Both the position numbers and the translations under genes were made by a program. Positions 25,521 through 37,055 of a stretch of 64,000 nt of DNA are shown here, piece by piece. The stretch covers positions 309,174-373,173 of the forward strand of contig BLZA01000011.1 of the NCBI GenBank assembly GCA_013423385.1, written 5' to 3'. The notes beneath the pieces are model-generated. The model was not told where the DNA came from and did no database searches. It saw nothing but the letters and a program-made list of their open reading frames with translations. How positions within the stretch are numbered: the stretch's first letter is position 1; the number at the start of each line of letters is the position of its first letter. The stretch comes from Naganishia liquefaciens. Its lineage: Eukaryota; Basidiomycota; Tremellomycetes; Filobasidiales; Filobasidiaceae.

Positions 25521-28500
25521 TGACTGCTCAAATAGCTCTGATGTTCACAACGCCTTATACCAGCCATCTGAGTCTGTTTGTCTTATGTACTGTCTGTACA
25601 CACTTGCGCAAGCTTGGAACCTCATTGTATTGTTAGACAGCAGCGCGCTCTAATGCAATTTTAGCTCGATGATGCGGGGGCAGCTGCTACACTGCAAGGC
25701 ATTCGGAAGCTGGACATGGATAGTTTACACACCCTTGATTCAAAATGGCCCGTGTAAGACCTTGCGGCCCGGAAGTCGGACTGTCGTCTAGAATCTCCTC
25801 AGCTTCATGCTTCCTCGACATGGGATTTCGGAAAGGAGGTCAAACGCGCTAAAAGAAGCGGGTATGGCCAGTGTCTAGGCTTTTGCTTGTTTGAGCTTGC
25901 GCCTCAGGTATGGGCGCCTCAACCGAACCGTCGGTCGCCATGAATAGAGTTGCTGCGAACAGCGATTCATGTCGCCGTCGACGTTCTTGGAACAAACCAC
26001 CACACATCAGACTCGACAGATACTTGACAAGCCAAACGTGTAGTGTACGAGTAGTGGGTCTTAGCATGATTTGCAAGTCCGTCTGCGGGGCAGCGCGGAG
26101 ATTCGAGCTCGAGGCGCCTTTTTGAGAATGTGAGGTCGCAAGTTTGGCCCGATTTGCCAAACATCGTAATGTTGCGTAAAGCCAGGGGTCGAAGCTCTGT
26201 GAGGATTTCTGTCCCATAAGCGACCGAGGAGGATATCAATGAAAGCACCAACGTCTGGCAAGCTGAGGTCGAGGGGTTGCGCTGACCGTCGGAGGAGAGG
26301 TCAAAATGCGGTATATTCACATGAGCTCCATTGCAGTCGTATTAATCCTTTTGAACATGGAGCGCGGCCCCAATGATCACGGGCAGACCGTAGCCTCATT
26401 CAATTTCGTAGGATCGCTCTTGTGGTTCACACGCTTCGGTAACGAGAGTCCCCGGCAGGTAAGGTGGCAGACGCGTTCAGCATGGCCAGCATAACCGTCC
26501 CTCCCCAGTGACACCCTTTGGGAGGGTACTGTTGTCATTTGGAGGCGGATTTACGGAGGTGAGATGTCTTATCATTTACCGTACCTTGAAGAATGTACCA
26601 ACGTCAGCTTCAAAAAGTATTGCGAACCGCTTCACGCAGGCACTCATTGACGGAGGTTTCTGCCGCCTCTCGAACGTGTATTCTTGCACAGCGCTAAAGG
26701 ATTTACCTTTGATCCAGGAATCCGAGTTTGTCAAGCACGTCGATTGACTGAGTGACATACCGAATGATCTATTTTGTGCATCTCAAATGAGGTCGGCACT
26801 TCGATGGCTAAACCTGGGTCTCAAGTCTCGCCGCAACCCGAAGGTCTGCGGCGACTCGAGCGCACTCGCTTTTCTTGCTGTCCCGTTCTTACAGTTCAAC
26901 TTCCATACTTGCTCCTCCGTCAGAGCTACGGATGTGACAACTCACCACTCGCCTGCTTTACTGCAGTTAATTGCGTTTTGAAGGGGGAATTAAAAGGTGG
27001 CAAGTTCAGCGTTGTCGTCACCATGTTCGGTGCCACTCGGCGGGCCACTCGGCAGTGGCGGCACAGCGGAGCTCAAAGGTGAGGCCGTCGAGAAGCCGAA
27101 ACAGAAAAAAAATTGTCACTGGTCGCTGCATCCCTTCGCCGTAGCTATCGGACCGCATCTCAAGGCTACAGGAAAAGCTCGGAGAGTGACGCAGTATTTA
27201 TGCACTTAGATGCGATTCCGACCGATCCGAAGAGGTTCCGCAAGGAGTAAGTGGTATGAGCATCGAGCTGCCTATTAACTGATCTCTCGAATTCGAGCAA
27301 TTCGAGCGTAGGCCTACTGAGCTGCATTCTTGTAAACAGTCAACCTGAGCATCAGCTTCATTTGGCAAGTAAACGCTCTCCTGGTACAACGCTTTGCCAA
27401 GCTTTGCTACATTTTCCGATACCTAGTCCGCTGACCCCACAACATTGCGAAGCTCAAGACACTGTGCGGGCTGGGTAACCTGCCTGGTTCCTGGCCTTCT
27501 ATAGCGATTACTGACGATCTGAAGTGTTGTGCGGTCCGAAAGGGGCGAACATCCCAGGGGCCTGTAAGCATTCGCTAGGATATTCAAGATGACTCCAATA
27601 GGTATCCACAGGAGATGGTGTACAATTAGGAGAATGTAGCTTACAACGCGCCTGTGTTGATCGGTAAGCTGATTGCTATCTGGTAGATCTGTAGTCTCCT
27701 CGCAATAAGTGTACGTCTTATGGCTCGCGTGATAAATGCTACGTATGGCAGCTAGTATGGCTGCAGTATGTGCTTACGGACGCCTCGAAATCAATCTTAC
27801 TAGTACATCATATTGATCATCAATAGTTCCTTATCCGCTTTGACGAAGGAGTCTGTATTTCTTGAACGCTTCGCTTCCCCTAGATATGATAGTGTCTCTA
27901 TTCAAGAAGCTTGCACCGCCCCATGTCATGTGTTACCTCGAAGAGCTTTCTAGTTCGTCACCCACAGTTCCGAATCGCGCGCTATTCGCAGAACGCGATA
28001 ACTCGTTTATCGCGAGCCCCGGCATGTCGTACACGATTTTCACACGACTAGTGGGCGATGTCAAAGCCATGTAGAATGTCCATAACCAATTAGCTGCAGA
28101 GAAGCGGCCAGCTCGTCCGGCCTTCGCTGCGCGCTCATGCGGACCGAAGCACTATTCTCCTGCTCGTCCGATCATACTGCAATCATGTCGTGATCATGCA
28201 TATTAACATCGCTCCAAATATATAATCATTTGCTTCCTCCACGACGTATCTGCCGATGCTATCGGAACACTAGCGAGCTTGCCGCTGAGTTTACCAGGGA
28301 GGGGCTTTACTAGGAAAACCAGATACGATGGGGGCATAATGGGGCAGTGATGGGGCATCGATTAAAACATGCCGTCTCCGCTTCGCCGCTTCTGATCCCC
28401 CACGTATGACCCAAAGAATCAGCCAATCAATGGATGACACAGCAGAGTTGAGGCGTTTTGAACTGTTCAGCGATCGTCCAACCCGTGTCGCCCCAACAAC

Positions 28501-30056
28501 GTCATAAGAGACCCGCGACTCGCTTGCTTGCCGGCTCGCCTGATCGCTTGTGAGCTCGCTTGTCTTAGCTTCGCAGCTCCTTCACACGAGCAGCCAAGAA
28601 TACGTAGCCTGCTTCCGCTTCCCCCTTTGTGAACTACGATCAACAGCAGCTACATTTAACGAAGAGCGATCAACGCTGTACTTTCGCGCATACGCAACAA
28701 CTGAACATGTACAGCCAGCTGTACAGCCTGCAGAGCGCTTACAGCTTCGTGAACAGTCTTAGCAGGTCCTGACAAGCCGTTCCCAACTCAGGTTTCGGGC
28801 CGAAGCAGGCCCTATGAAAGACCGGTGAGGCAAGAACGTCGCAAAGAAGGTGCTTGAGAATATGTCAGAAATGCCAGCCGTGAGCAGAAAGTTGCGCAAA
28901 CTGAACATCGAGCGCGGGAAGAGAAAAGAGACAGAACTTCGCAAGGGCTAGAGGAATCAGCTGAATGACCGCTTGGATTGAGCAGCTATCTGTGTGTACT
29001 GACGAAAAACTGCCTGTTGAACATAATCGGCTGAGGAATCGCTGGATGTGAGCTGTTGGGGAAAGGTACCGGTTGGAGGCATAGTGAATGGTGCTTGAGC
29101 AGCCAGATGAGGAGCCGAAAGCGCTGCCGATACGCCTGCCGTTTATGCCCGTGGAGCTATACGAGAAAAAACTGTACCTGCGAGATCAACCCCGAACAAC
29201 GCTTGAAACAGTCTTGTACTTGTTGCGCTTGATCCCCATCAATTCGAGCTTTTTGAGTCGCGGTGAAAAGCGAATCTGCTAGCCATGTATGAAGCGCGTA
29301 GTGGTTGAGGGCATACTTGTGGCAGAGGTCTCGAGACGTTGGCGACACCTTCTCGCCTATCATCCGTTGCGATAGACCGCAAAAACCCGAGTGTCGACGT
29401 TGTTACATACGCGCCAGTGTGCCCCGTAACTCCCCGGCCACAGCCACCCAACCTTCGTTTGGACCTCCGCCGTCAGCGACGCGCCCCCGCTAATAAAGCG
29501 GTTTTCATCAAGGGCGTCATTTCACCTCGCGTTTTGTTCCAGCAGCAACCCCGACCACTTTTTCCTGGCCATAACGATCAAACAAACGTCTCCATCCTCA
29601 AAAGGTCACCTGGTCCTCGAGGCCTCACTAACTCGCAGCCGCGACGCTGTCACAAACCGGCGGCCAAACTCGAGTCCGCTTTACAGTACTCATCTCGACC
29701 ACGCTGCGAATTAGGCATCAACTGACTCGACAATCCCCAAATTACGTCGAGTCTGCGTTTGGTTTCTCGAGTTACTACACCGATCTCCCAAATCATATAT
29801 AATCGACCTCCTGGCCTCACGAATCGACTCGATCTTAGTATCCTACGCAATTTCAACTCTGTCGCGTGGGCCTAGCTTGCAAGTCAAGAAAAGGTAAATA
29901 TCACGTATGCCTTTTGCCCATATCTCCAATCCCTTTGTCCTGGGGCGTATCTTGACGGGAGGACTCTCTGGGTGTCATTCTTTGACTCATTTCCGATGTC
30001 ATATGCGAAACCGGCCTCGCTGACGCATTCTCTATTCCCGATAGTAGTCTAGCTTA
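25521..30056. other. Gene-poor interval of 4.5 kb
   Basis: There is no recognisable gene here. Short frames on both strands rarely exceed 100 codons and none has a family motif or consistent splice joins. Examples are 25849-26217 minus and 26576-26758 minus, which look slightly protein-like, and 29088-29282 plus. Between 27.2 and 28.5 kb the sequence is richer in A+T. A perfect 8-bp inverted repeat with a 5-nt loop (CGCGATAA arm) lies at 27994-28014. The last 300 bp carry a TATA box at 29796 and a probable 5' UTR intron of the next gene (AAG/GTAAAT near 29893 to GTCTAG near 30052). No terminal repeats, transposase or reverse transcriptase motif was seen. Confidence 0.5.
29796..29802 (+). promoter_or_regulatory. 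TATA box
   Basis: TATATAA lies about 260 bp upstream of the PP1 subunit ATG. A likely 5' UTR intron between them explains the distance. Confidence 0.4.
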
Positions 30057-33000
30057 ATGCCTTACCTAACGCCGATATCGCCTGGAGGGACACGGAGGCA
30101 AGAAGAGGGGAGTCAGCACAGCATCAAGCTATCCAATAAAGGAGAGCTGTCTATGAACAAAACTGTGCCTGCACACGACAATCGCCTGGAGATCGAGAAG
30201 AAGTAAGTTCGGGCTCAGAGAAGATGTGATAAGAATAGTGATACTGACCAATCGCTCAGTCGTACCAACGGCGTAGCTTTCTCAATAGAGCCTCCAACCC
30301 CCGACAGATCATGCCATGAAGGTGCTCTGGAAAGCGCCGATGAGTGGAGACGCGTCGAAACATCTGCCACCTCGTCGACGATCGTCGAGTTTCCCACTGT
30401 CAGTTCGAGTACTTCGACTGCCGCTGCTGCCATTCCGGCGATCGTTCAGCGTCAGCAAACCTTGCCAGAAGTCAGGTCGCCACCGAGACGTTTCAAGCAC
30501 TTTGGTAGTTCCAGCTTGTGGAAGGAGGACTCAAAGCCCGAAAGTGATTCAGCGCCGTCCCTTCAGCCAAGCATGGATGCCCTGGCGTCTGTCTCGCCAC
30601 GTCGCGCACGTCCACGTCTTTTCGGATTCACGGAGATGGTTCCGGATCAGATAAGCGCAACCAACTCGTCTGCCGATTCGTCAAGGAGCGGGAGCCGAAG
30701 CTCGAGTCCCAGCCGGTCTCCAGGACTCGAGATGATTCCTCGATCGAATCGTCGGGCATCCGCTATGAAGATTCACGAACGAGTCAGCCCTCCGCAATCC
30801 GCTGCTGGAACGCCTGCTGCGTCACCGACGCCCGCTTCAGCCCCGATGCCGTCAATACCTCGTCGACAGTCTGTTGGTCGGTCGCAATCCGAGGTCGACG
30901 TCAGTCGACCCGCCAAGGCCGTTCCGCCGCGCATCTTGGCACGAGTGGCTCCCAAACCATCGTTGTCAACGAGAACTTCTGCGCAAAGGAATGAGACGGC
31001 TCTCAAGCTTTGCTTGGACGATCTGCCAGCAAAGCCTGCCGATTCGTCGCTGTTGTCGCCGGCTCTCCCTTCACCGATGATCCGCAAGAAGTCTGGTGAA
31101 GTCGTTAAACCATCGCTCAAATTGGTCAGCTCGTATTCTGACGTAGGAAACGCCCTTGCGTTGAGTCCGGGAGCCCGAAGCCTCCCATCGACGCCGAGCT
31201 GCCCCAAGTTCGTGCACTTTGACACTCACTTGGAGCGTGTCAAGCTATTCTTGCACGACCAGAAGCCGGAAGTCGTGAGCAGGAACGGAAGCCCGGTAGA
31301 CTGCCTCTCCACCTCGGAAGGCGAAGAGTATCCCTTTCCAACGACGGACGAGGAAGACGGAGGCGAGAAACTCCTCGAGATCAGGTTGCCAAATTTCCCG
31401 ACTCAACAAGAAATTGGCACCGACTTGTATCTGGAATCTCTCTTCCTGGACGACGACAGAAAGAGTCTCAAGGGTGTTATTCGCGTCAAGAACATCTCTT
31501 TCAGCAAGTGGGTCGCTGTGCGTTTCACCCTCGATTGGTGGTCGACCATAAACGAGACCTCGGCCACATACAAGGAGTCAATTAAAGGCGGACAATACGA
31601 TCGATTTCAGTTTACCTTGAAGCTGCACGACCTGCTACACAAGATTGAAGACAAGACAATGTTTATCGCTCTCCGATACCACACTGACGGTCGCGAGATA
31701 TGGGACAACAATAATGGTCAGAATTATGAAGTTAAATTCGTCAAGACGGCGCCTAGCAATTCAAGGACAGTCAAACCCGCCCGGCCGAGCGTCTCGCACG
31801 GATCTGGAATCATTGCTGCCGGTATGGGTCGCAGTATCGGCGGAAGATCCTCGCAATGGGACGTCCATGGAAAGCGTGACGACAGGATGTCCGACCTTCG
31901 GGCCCAACTCAATCGACTCGCATCGGGTGATGATGTTTCGTACGACGATGACGATGGAAATCGACCCATCGTTCGTCGCGGTCAGAATTCCTCGCCGAAT
32001 CGTCGTCCGGGTGGTTTGCCCAAGAGGAAGGACTCTAGCAATTCGAGCAACGATCTCAAGCTACCGACGTCGCCGGGATACGGCCCTTCCTCGCCTTTGG
32101 CTCAGCGATACGACTTTTCGTTCTCGCTGCAGGATGCTCGAAGCGGGAAGAAGACTTCTCCCTCGAGCAGAAATGCAGAGTTGCCGGCGTCTCCCACGGG
32201 CATCTCTTTCCCGGCCAATTCAACTAAACCCAGCATGGAATTCTACTCTCCGCAATTGAACATCTTGAAAGACTTGCCTGGCAAGGGCGTGCCTTCGTCG
32301 ACTCATCCGCCTGCAACTTCCGCAAGCCAGCCATCTCATACGCCGACCCTGTCTTTGCCACAGGTCGCCGTTCAGGAGCCGTCACCACCGGCCGATTACT
32401 TTGCGACGACCGCTCCCTCTGCTACCGGGGGTCCGGATTGCAAATCGCCGGTCCCTCCGGTTACGGACCTGCCAACCATGTATTCGCCTCTTCCAGCATT
32501 CATGATTGAGGTTCTTGAGGAAGACACGGCCAAGGGCACGTTGGGTCTGACCACCTCGGACCGCGAAACTTCAGAAGGGGCCTTTGACGCATTGGACGAC
32601 TCTCCGCCGTCCATCGGCCACTCGGCGGCTTCTTCGATTACGTCGGCGGATTCTCCTCCAAGTCCTGCTCAGCCGAACTTGCCTCGGGCGAACAGCATCG
32701 ATAACCTTGCGAGCCTTGATTACAATTCCATATTGGAAAAGTGAGTCCTCGTGTGTGAGACTTTCGCACGTCCGCCTGCTAACCTTGATCATTTTTTTCA
32801 GATTCTGTTGGGGAGGCAGCGATGTTGGTAAATTTGCCGACTCGGGCGTCAAACAATTCGGCGCCCGCGGTTTTGGCCTGGACAGTCAACACTCGTCATC
32901 CGAGTCGGACATCCCTAAATACTACATCAATCACCTGGAAACCTACTCAGGCAAAGACGGCTCGCCTCAGCCGATCGACAGGTCCTCGACACCTAAATCC

Positions 33001-33135
33001 AGGTTCCGAAACGGCTCAAACCAGGACAGGGAAAAGGGAGAGAGCTTCTTCAAGGCGGTTTCCCGGTCTCTGCAAACTAGCCCGGCGCAATCCCCGATGG
33101 CGACTCCAGGAGGACGGACGGCGATTAGATCTTGA
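30057..33135 (+). CDS. PP1 glycogen-targeting subunit with CBM21 domain (GAC1-like)
   Basis: This regulatory subunit brings protein phosphatase 1 to glycogen and so activates glycogen synthase. Three exons (30057-30202, 30260-32740, 32802-33135) give 986 residues. The PP1-docking RVxF-type motif KFVHFD lies in PSCPKFVHFDTHLERVKLF, just before the CBM21 domain as expected. CBM21 spans LEIRLPNFP to about VKFVKTAP and shows VAVRFTLDWWSTINE, DRFQFTLKLHDLL and the signature WDNNNGQNYEVKF. Long Ser/Pro-rich disordered stretches occupy residues 50-330 and 580-860. The C-terminus ends in a Cys/Trp-containing segment (KFCWGGSDVG) and GVKQFGARGFGLD, conserved-looking but unassigned. It may correspond to yeast GAC1/PIG1; which paralogue is not resolved. 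Confidence 0.92.
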
Positions 33136-33355
33136 TCCCGCGACATAGATGGCCTTTTCGATGTCATATTTTTTTGGGCAACTCTGGCGATTCTCTCGGC
33201 TTCTCATCACCTGTATCTTACTGCATGTATCAACACTGTAACGACCTCGTTGATGTTTGGTTTGTATCTCTATGCGCGCCATGTCTAGGCGATGAATCAT
33301 AATATGCTGTATCTATTCATGCATTATGCGATTTCTACTAGTGAAAATAAAATGG

Positions 33356-35262
33356 TTACTGTCGATCCTCGTCGACCGGTACAACATCGTATCCGATTCT
33401 TCCTTGCTCCTGTGCCGCCGGCGCAACGGCCGTGGTATCCAACACTTCTTCATGTGGCAGATGCGCCAGTTCTGTTGGAGAAGGCGCGAACAGCAGCGGC
33501 CGTACAAGGCCGTTAAAGACGAACGTTCCGTAGCTGCGAGACAGCGATAGCATGAGCCTGGGCTCTGGCGCAACGTGAGGCAGACTCTCGGGAGAGACTT
33601 ACACCAAGAGTACAAAACCGGTGATTTGCAGCACGCTGAACGGCCAGGAGAGGTGTTCCCAGCCGAGCGAGAGAGAGACGACCCAGATCGATAGGGTTCG
33701 ACACGTATCGATTGTCGATCTGACGGGATAGTCCAATGTCACTTAGCTCGCAAATCCACGCGCGGGTTGGTACGGTCTCCCCGGAGGCAAGCTCACCTGG
33801 CCGACGCGCTGACCGCCTTGGTCACGCCGAGTCCGCACAAGTTGAACGCCGCGATGGAAAAGCAAATCGCGACCGACGTCGCGAGCACCCGCGGATGATC
33901 GACAATCTGGTGCCAGCCGCGCGGCATGTCAAAGTAAGGGGATGTGGTGGCGAATGCGTAGTGCAGGAGCGGCATGGCGAGGAGGATGACGGAGAAGCCC
34001 CAGAAGCCTTCGAGGCCGACAGCTTGCTGTGGGAGCGGGAGAAAGGCGTGGGCCGAGGGGGGATGGATGGTAGGTCGAGGTGGTACGTACTAGTGGCTCG
34101 ACCTGGTATACCGAGAAGATCTTTTCCTCAACGACCTGCGATTCGGGAAGGAATTTTCAGGGACCTCGTTCATCTACAGGATGAGACGTTGCCGCTCACG
34201 AATTGCGTCGCCGTGAATATCTGAGCACCCGTGATGAGCAAAACGCCGATAAACACCCTCGTTGGATCCTCGGGCGCGACCATCTCAGCCGTCGCCGCCG
34301 CCAGCCTCCTCAACAACTGCCCCGACTCTCCTGCCCCAACGCCTTGCGTCTTCTTGACCAAACTTCCCGCCAGACCCACAAGCGCCACTCCGAGCATCAC
34401 CACCACCAAGCTCGCCCACTGATAGCCCCACAGCCTCCGCCTCAGGAAAACCACACTAAGGATCCCGACCCAGAGGACGAGCGCTCCGCGGGACATTTGA
34501 TAGACGGAGACGGGCGTGAGGATGAGGCCGACGTTCATGAGTGTTGTTCCGGCAATGTCGCACGTCGCCGGGAAGAGGAAGAGCGCCCGCGCGAGGCCGG
34601 TCATGGGCCGGCTGGGCTGCAAGAGGGGTTTGTGTCGCGCAGCAGAAGGAACATCCTCGGCATCGCTTGCGGCTTCGTCGTCGTCATCTTCATGCAAGCC
34701 TTCCTCGTGTTGCGGAATGGGTGAGTAGACGAGCGCGGGTGTGTATACCGGTCCGTGGCGGAGACGGCTGATCCATGGTTTGAGGAGGAACGGGATCATG
34801 CACATGAATTCGCCGATAAACATGCTAGGGATGCGTGCGCAGACGTGAATTCTGCTCGTCAGGGAGTGGAGAGAGAGAGAGAGAGGCTCACTTTAAGCTT
34901 TGCCAGACCTGTTGGGTCGATAGATGTGATTGCTATCAGCGCAACGCCTCGCGGCGGGATGAGACGGACAAAGGGGACTGACCGGCTGCTCAAAATTGAG
35001 TCTGCGTGCATCGCCCTCTGCACAATTTTCTACACATTGCATATCCTATCAAAAGCCCAGAGTTGAGCCATCGATTCAAACCCATTCACGTTTTTCCTAT
35101 TCCTGCGCACCTGATATTTCGTTCTACCAAGAGTCACCGCCCATGTCAGCACCAGAAGGTCGGCCTGTACGACATGGTCACTCACAACAAGCTATTCGCT
35201 GATCCCGAGACGAGCATGCCCACGACGAGCATGGGCACGGCCCAGGATCGGGGAGTCGTCAT
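33356..35262 (-). CDS. SLC35F6-like drug/metabolite transporter family membrane protein
   Basis: This is a multi-pass membrane protein of the EamA/nucleotide-sugar transporter superfamily, closest to SLC35F6, with an unknown substrate. Nine exons (35186-35262, 35111-35123, 34983-35045, 34892-34908, 34200-34824, 34091-34135, 33797-34026, 33603-33719, 33356-33533) give 454 residues. The first helix ends GSANSLLTKYQDMQCVENC, which needs a 13-nt microexon. Then come MFIGEFMCMIPF, a cytosolic acidic loop (DDDDEAASDAED), DIAGTTLMNVGLILTPVS with MSRGALVLWVG, VVEEKIFSVYQVEPL, VGLEGFWGF and RSTIDTCRTLSIWVVSL. About ten helices are expected. A (GA)n run lies in its fourth intron. Start MTTPRSW opens directly into helix 1. 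Confidence 0.9.
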
Positions 35263-35455
35263 GGTATGGCTTTGCACTTTGTGGATGCAATGATGATACT
35301 GATACTGATGATGATGGCGCGGTTGAGAAGGACGCCGTTGACGCCCACACGGTTGTCACCCTGCCGCGCGCCGGTCATCGCCGGCGGAGGAGGGCCGGGG
35401 AGGGGGAGGGGGGAATATACACGTCATTCGCGCTCATCGGGACGCAAGAGGGGCA

Positions 35456-35463
35456 TGACGTCA
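35456..35463. promoter_or_regulatory. CRE/ATF palindrome TGACGTCA
   Basis: A perfect palindrome in the 338-bp divergent gap 35263-35600, 194 bp from the transporter start and 138 bp from the small mitochondrial-type gene. G-rich sequence (GGGGAGGGGGAGGGG) lies just upstream of it. Confidence 0.5.
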
Positions 35464-35600
35464 GGCTGACTGGCGGGAGGGAGCCCCCATGCATCGCGAT
35501 CAGCACTCGGCACCATTTCCACTCATGACCGACATCAGCCCACCCACTCTGCTATCCAACCTGCGCACAACACACAGACACACACACCGCGCATTCCACC

Positions 35601-36261
35601 ATGCTCTTCTCCAAACGCTCCCTCGCCATCCTCTTCAAGACCCCCGTCGCGCCCCTCGCCACGGCCCCCGCCGCACCCCAGGCCGTCGAACTCTCCACCC
35701 TCGTCTCCTCGCGCCCACGCGCCTCTTCCCGCGCATACTCTTCCACCGCCACCGCCACCGCTGCTGCTGCCGCTGCTGCTGCTGCCGCTGCCGCTACCGC
35801 CGCTCGACCACGCATGATCTCGCGCGTATCCAGTGCGCTCAGGTTCCCAGGACCCGTCGGGGCCTCGCGTGGGTACGCATCGGACAAGGGCAAGATGGAG
35901 TTGTATAGCGATGAGGAAGGGAGCATTGGCGCTGGGATTGACGATGTTGCCAAGAGTGATGCGGCGTACAATGGGGAGACAGATCCGCACAGGGCCGCCA
36001 AGCAGGTGGAGCAGGATGTGAGTTGTCTCTCTCTCTCTCTCCCTCTCTCCCTCTCTCCCTCTCTCCCCTCCCAATGTTGACGATTCAGAGAGAGAGAAAG
36101 AGAGACTGACGTGACGTCCCGCCTCTTTTTTTTTTCCGTAGACGGGAAAATCCATGCAAAAGACGCCGGCGAACGAGGACTATTCCAAGCCGAGGAATCC
36201 ACCGGCTGATACTAGCAAGTCCGACGCCGAGGCGAACGGCGGGTTCGAGAGGAACCAGTGA
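35601..36261 (+). CDS. Small putative mitochondrial protein, family unknown
   Basis: Two exons (35601-36017, 36142-36261) give 178 residues. The N-terminal 100 residues look like a mitochondrial presequence (MLFSKRSLAILFKTP, many Arg/Ser/Ala, few acids), interrupted by a run of about 14 Ala encoded by GCT/GCC repeats and ending near SRGYASDKGK. The mature part is short and polar: LYSDEEGSIGAGID, then DPHRAAKQVEQDTGKSMQ, which resembles small fungal mitochondrial proteins I cannot name. The ending is disordered. The intron holds a CT-rich tract. A real gene is supported by a canonical intron and the conserved-looking core; the function is unknown. Confidence 0.75.
36025..36070 (+). repeat. CT-rich simple repeat in intron
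   Basis: A (CT)n/(CTCTCC)n pyrimidine tract of about 45 bp directly after the donor of the only intron in the preceding gene. Confidence 0.8.
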
Positions 36262-37055
36262 GCCCCCTTTTGAGCAGGGGGTTTCGTATGCTCCAGGAGC
36301 CAGGTAGTTTTTGTCATGAACCGGGTTCATCATTGTATATAATAGAGCCAATACAAGACCGAACAAGACGGCATAGGCATATCTTTACTGCAATTGAAAA
36401 GATGGTGTGAGGACCAAGATGCCTGCAGCGAAAAGGTCTCGTAAATTTCAACATTTCATCGCACTGCCGAGGTGGACGATGAAGTGTTGCCGTGAGAGGT
36501 ATCGAGTACATCCAGTTGCCGTGCCCATCGCACTCATTTCAGGCGTCTTCTGTGAATAGTCATCGCTGAACCATGGCTGGACCTACAAGTGAATCTAGAA
36601 AAGGGCTAATCTTCCCAAGCTATCACCCGCCATCATCTTAGTCAAGTTGTTGGCCAACCCCGGTCGAACGCCCTGCGTACACTCAATCGCCTTTAGGTCT
36701 GTGAGTAGCCCGTTCGATTTCGGGTGAGGCCGACAATCTGATAGGGGTGCGAGGGTCGCTCAACCCTGGTATGAGACCGTCAAAAGGACGCCCTACACAG
36801 AGATACTAGCGGCGGCGGCGGTATCGCGAGTAACGGTTGGAATCGTTGATCGCGCGCTTAACGAGGAAAGGGCGGGCATTGGGACCTCCTGGGCGCCCAA
36901 GATGATGGCACTTTTCTTTTTCATCATGTACCGACACTCAGCCGGCTTGCAACTTGTGTATTTGGCTACTATTCGGCCCTTTTCTCTATGGGTACAACCT
37001 GCACAAGAGACCATGCAGTATATTGATCATGCGCGACAGCCAAAGCCCTACTCAA
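36262..37055. other. Convergent intergenic region with one odd Arg-rich frame
   Basis: A 794-bp gap between converging genes. On the minus strand, codons ending at 36806 read NARPFLVKRAINDSNRYSRY followed by four Arg and a stop, preceded by a possible acceptor (GCGCCCAG). No convincing full gene could be built around it. A nearby TTCGATT-like box near 36715 does not form a full tRNA. Confidence 0.35.

Noticed and set aside
28540-29290. Short Lys/Arg-rich and coiled-coil-like frames that could suggest an old mobile element
   Set aside because: No terminal repeats, target-site duplication, integrase, transposase or reverse transcriptase motif could be seen, so no element is called.
30215-33300. 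Several long frames antisense to the PP1 subunit and to other large GC-rich exons
   Set aside because: They are shadows of the sense frame with no splice consistency or family motif.
36700-36730. TTCGATT flanked by CCCG/CGGG, resembling a tRNA T-arm
   Set aside because: The loop is too long and no matching D-arm, anticodon arm or acceptor stem could be placed.
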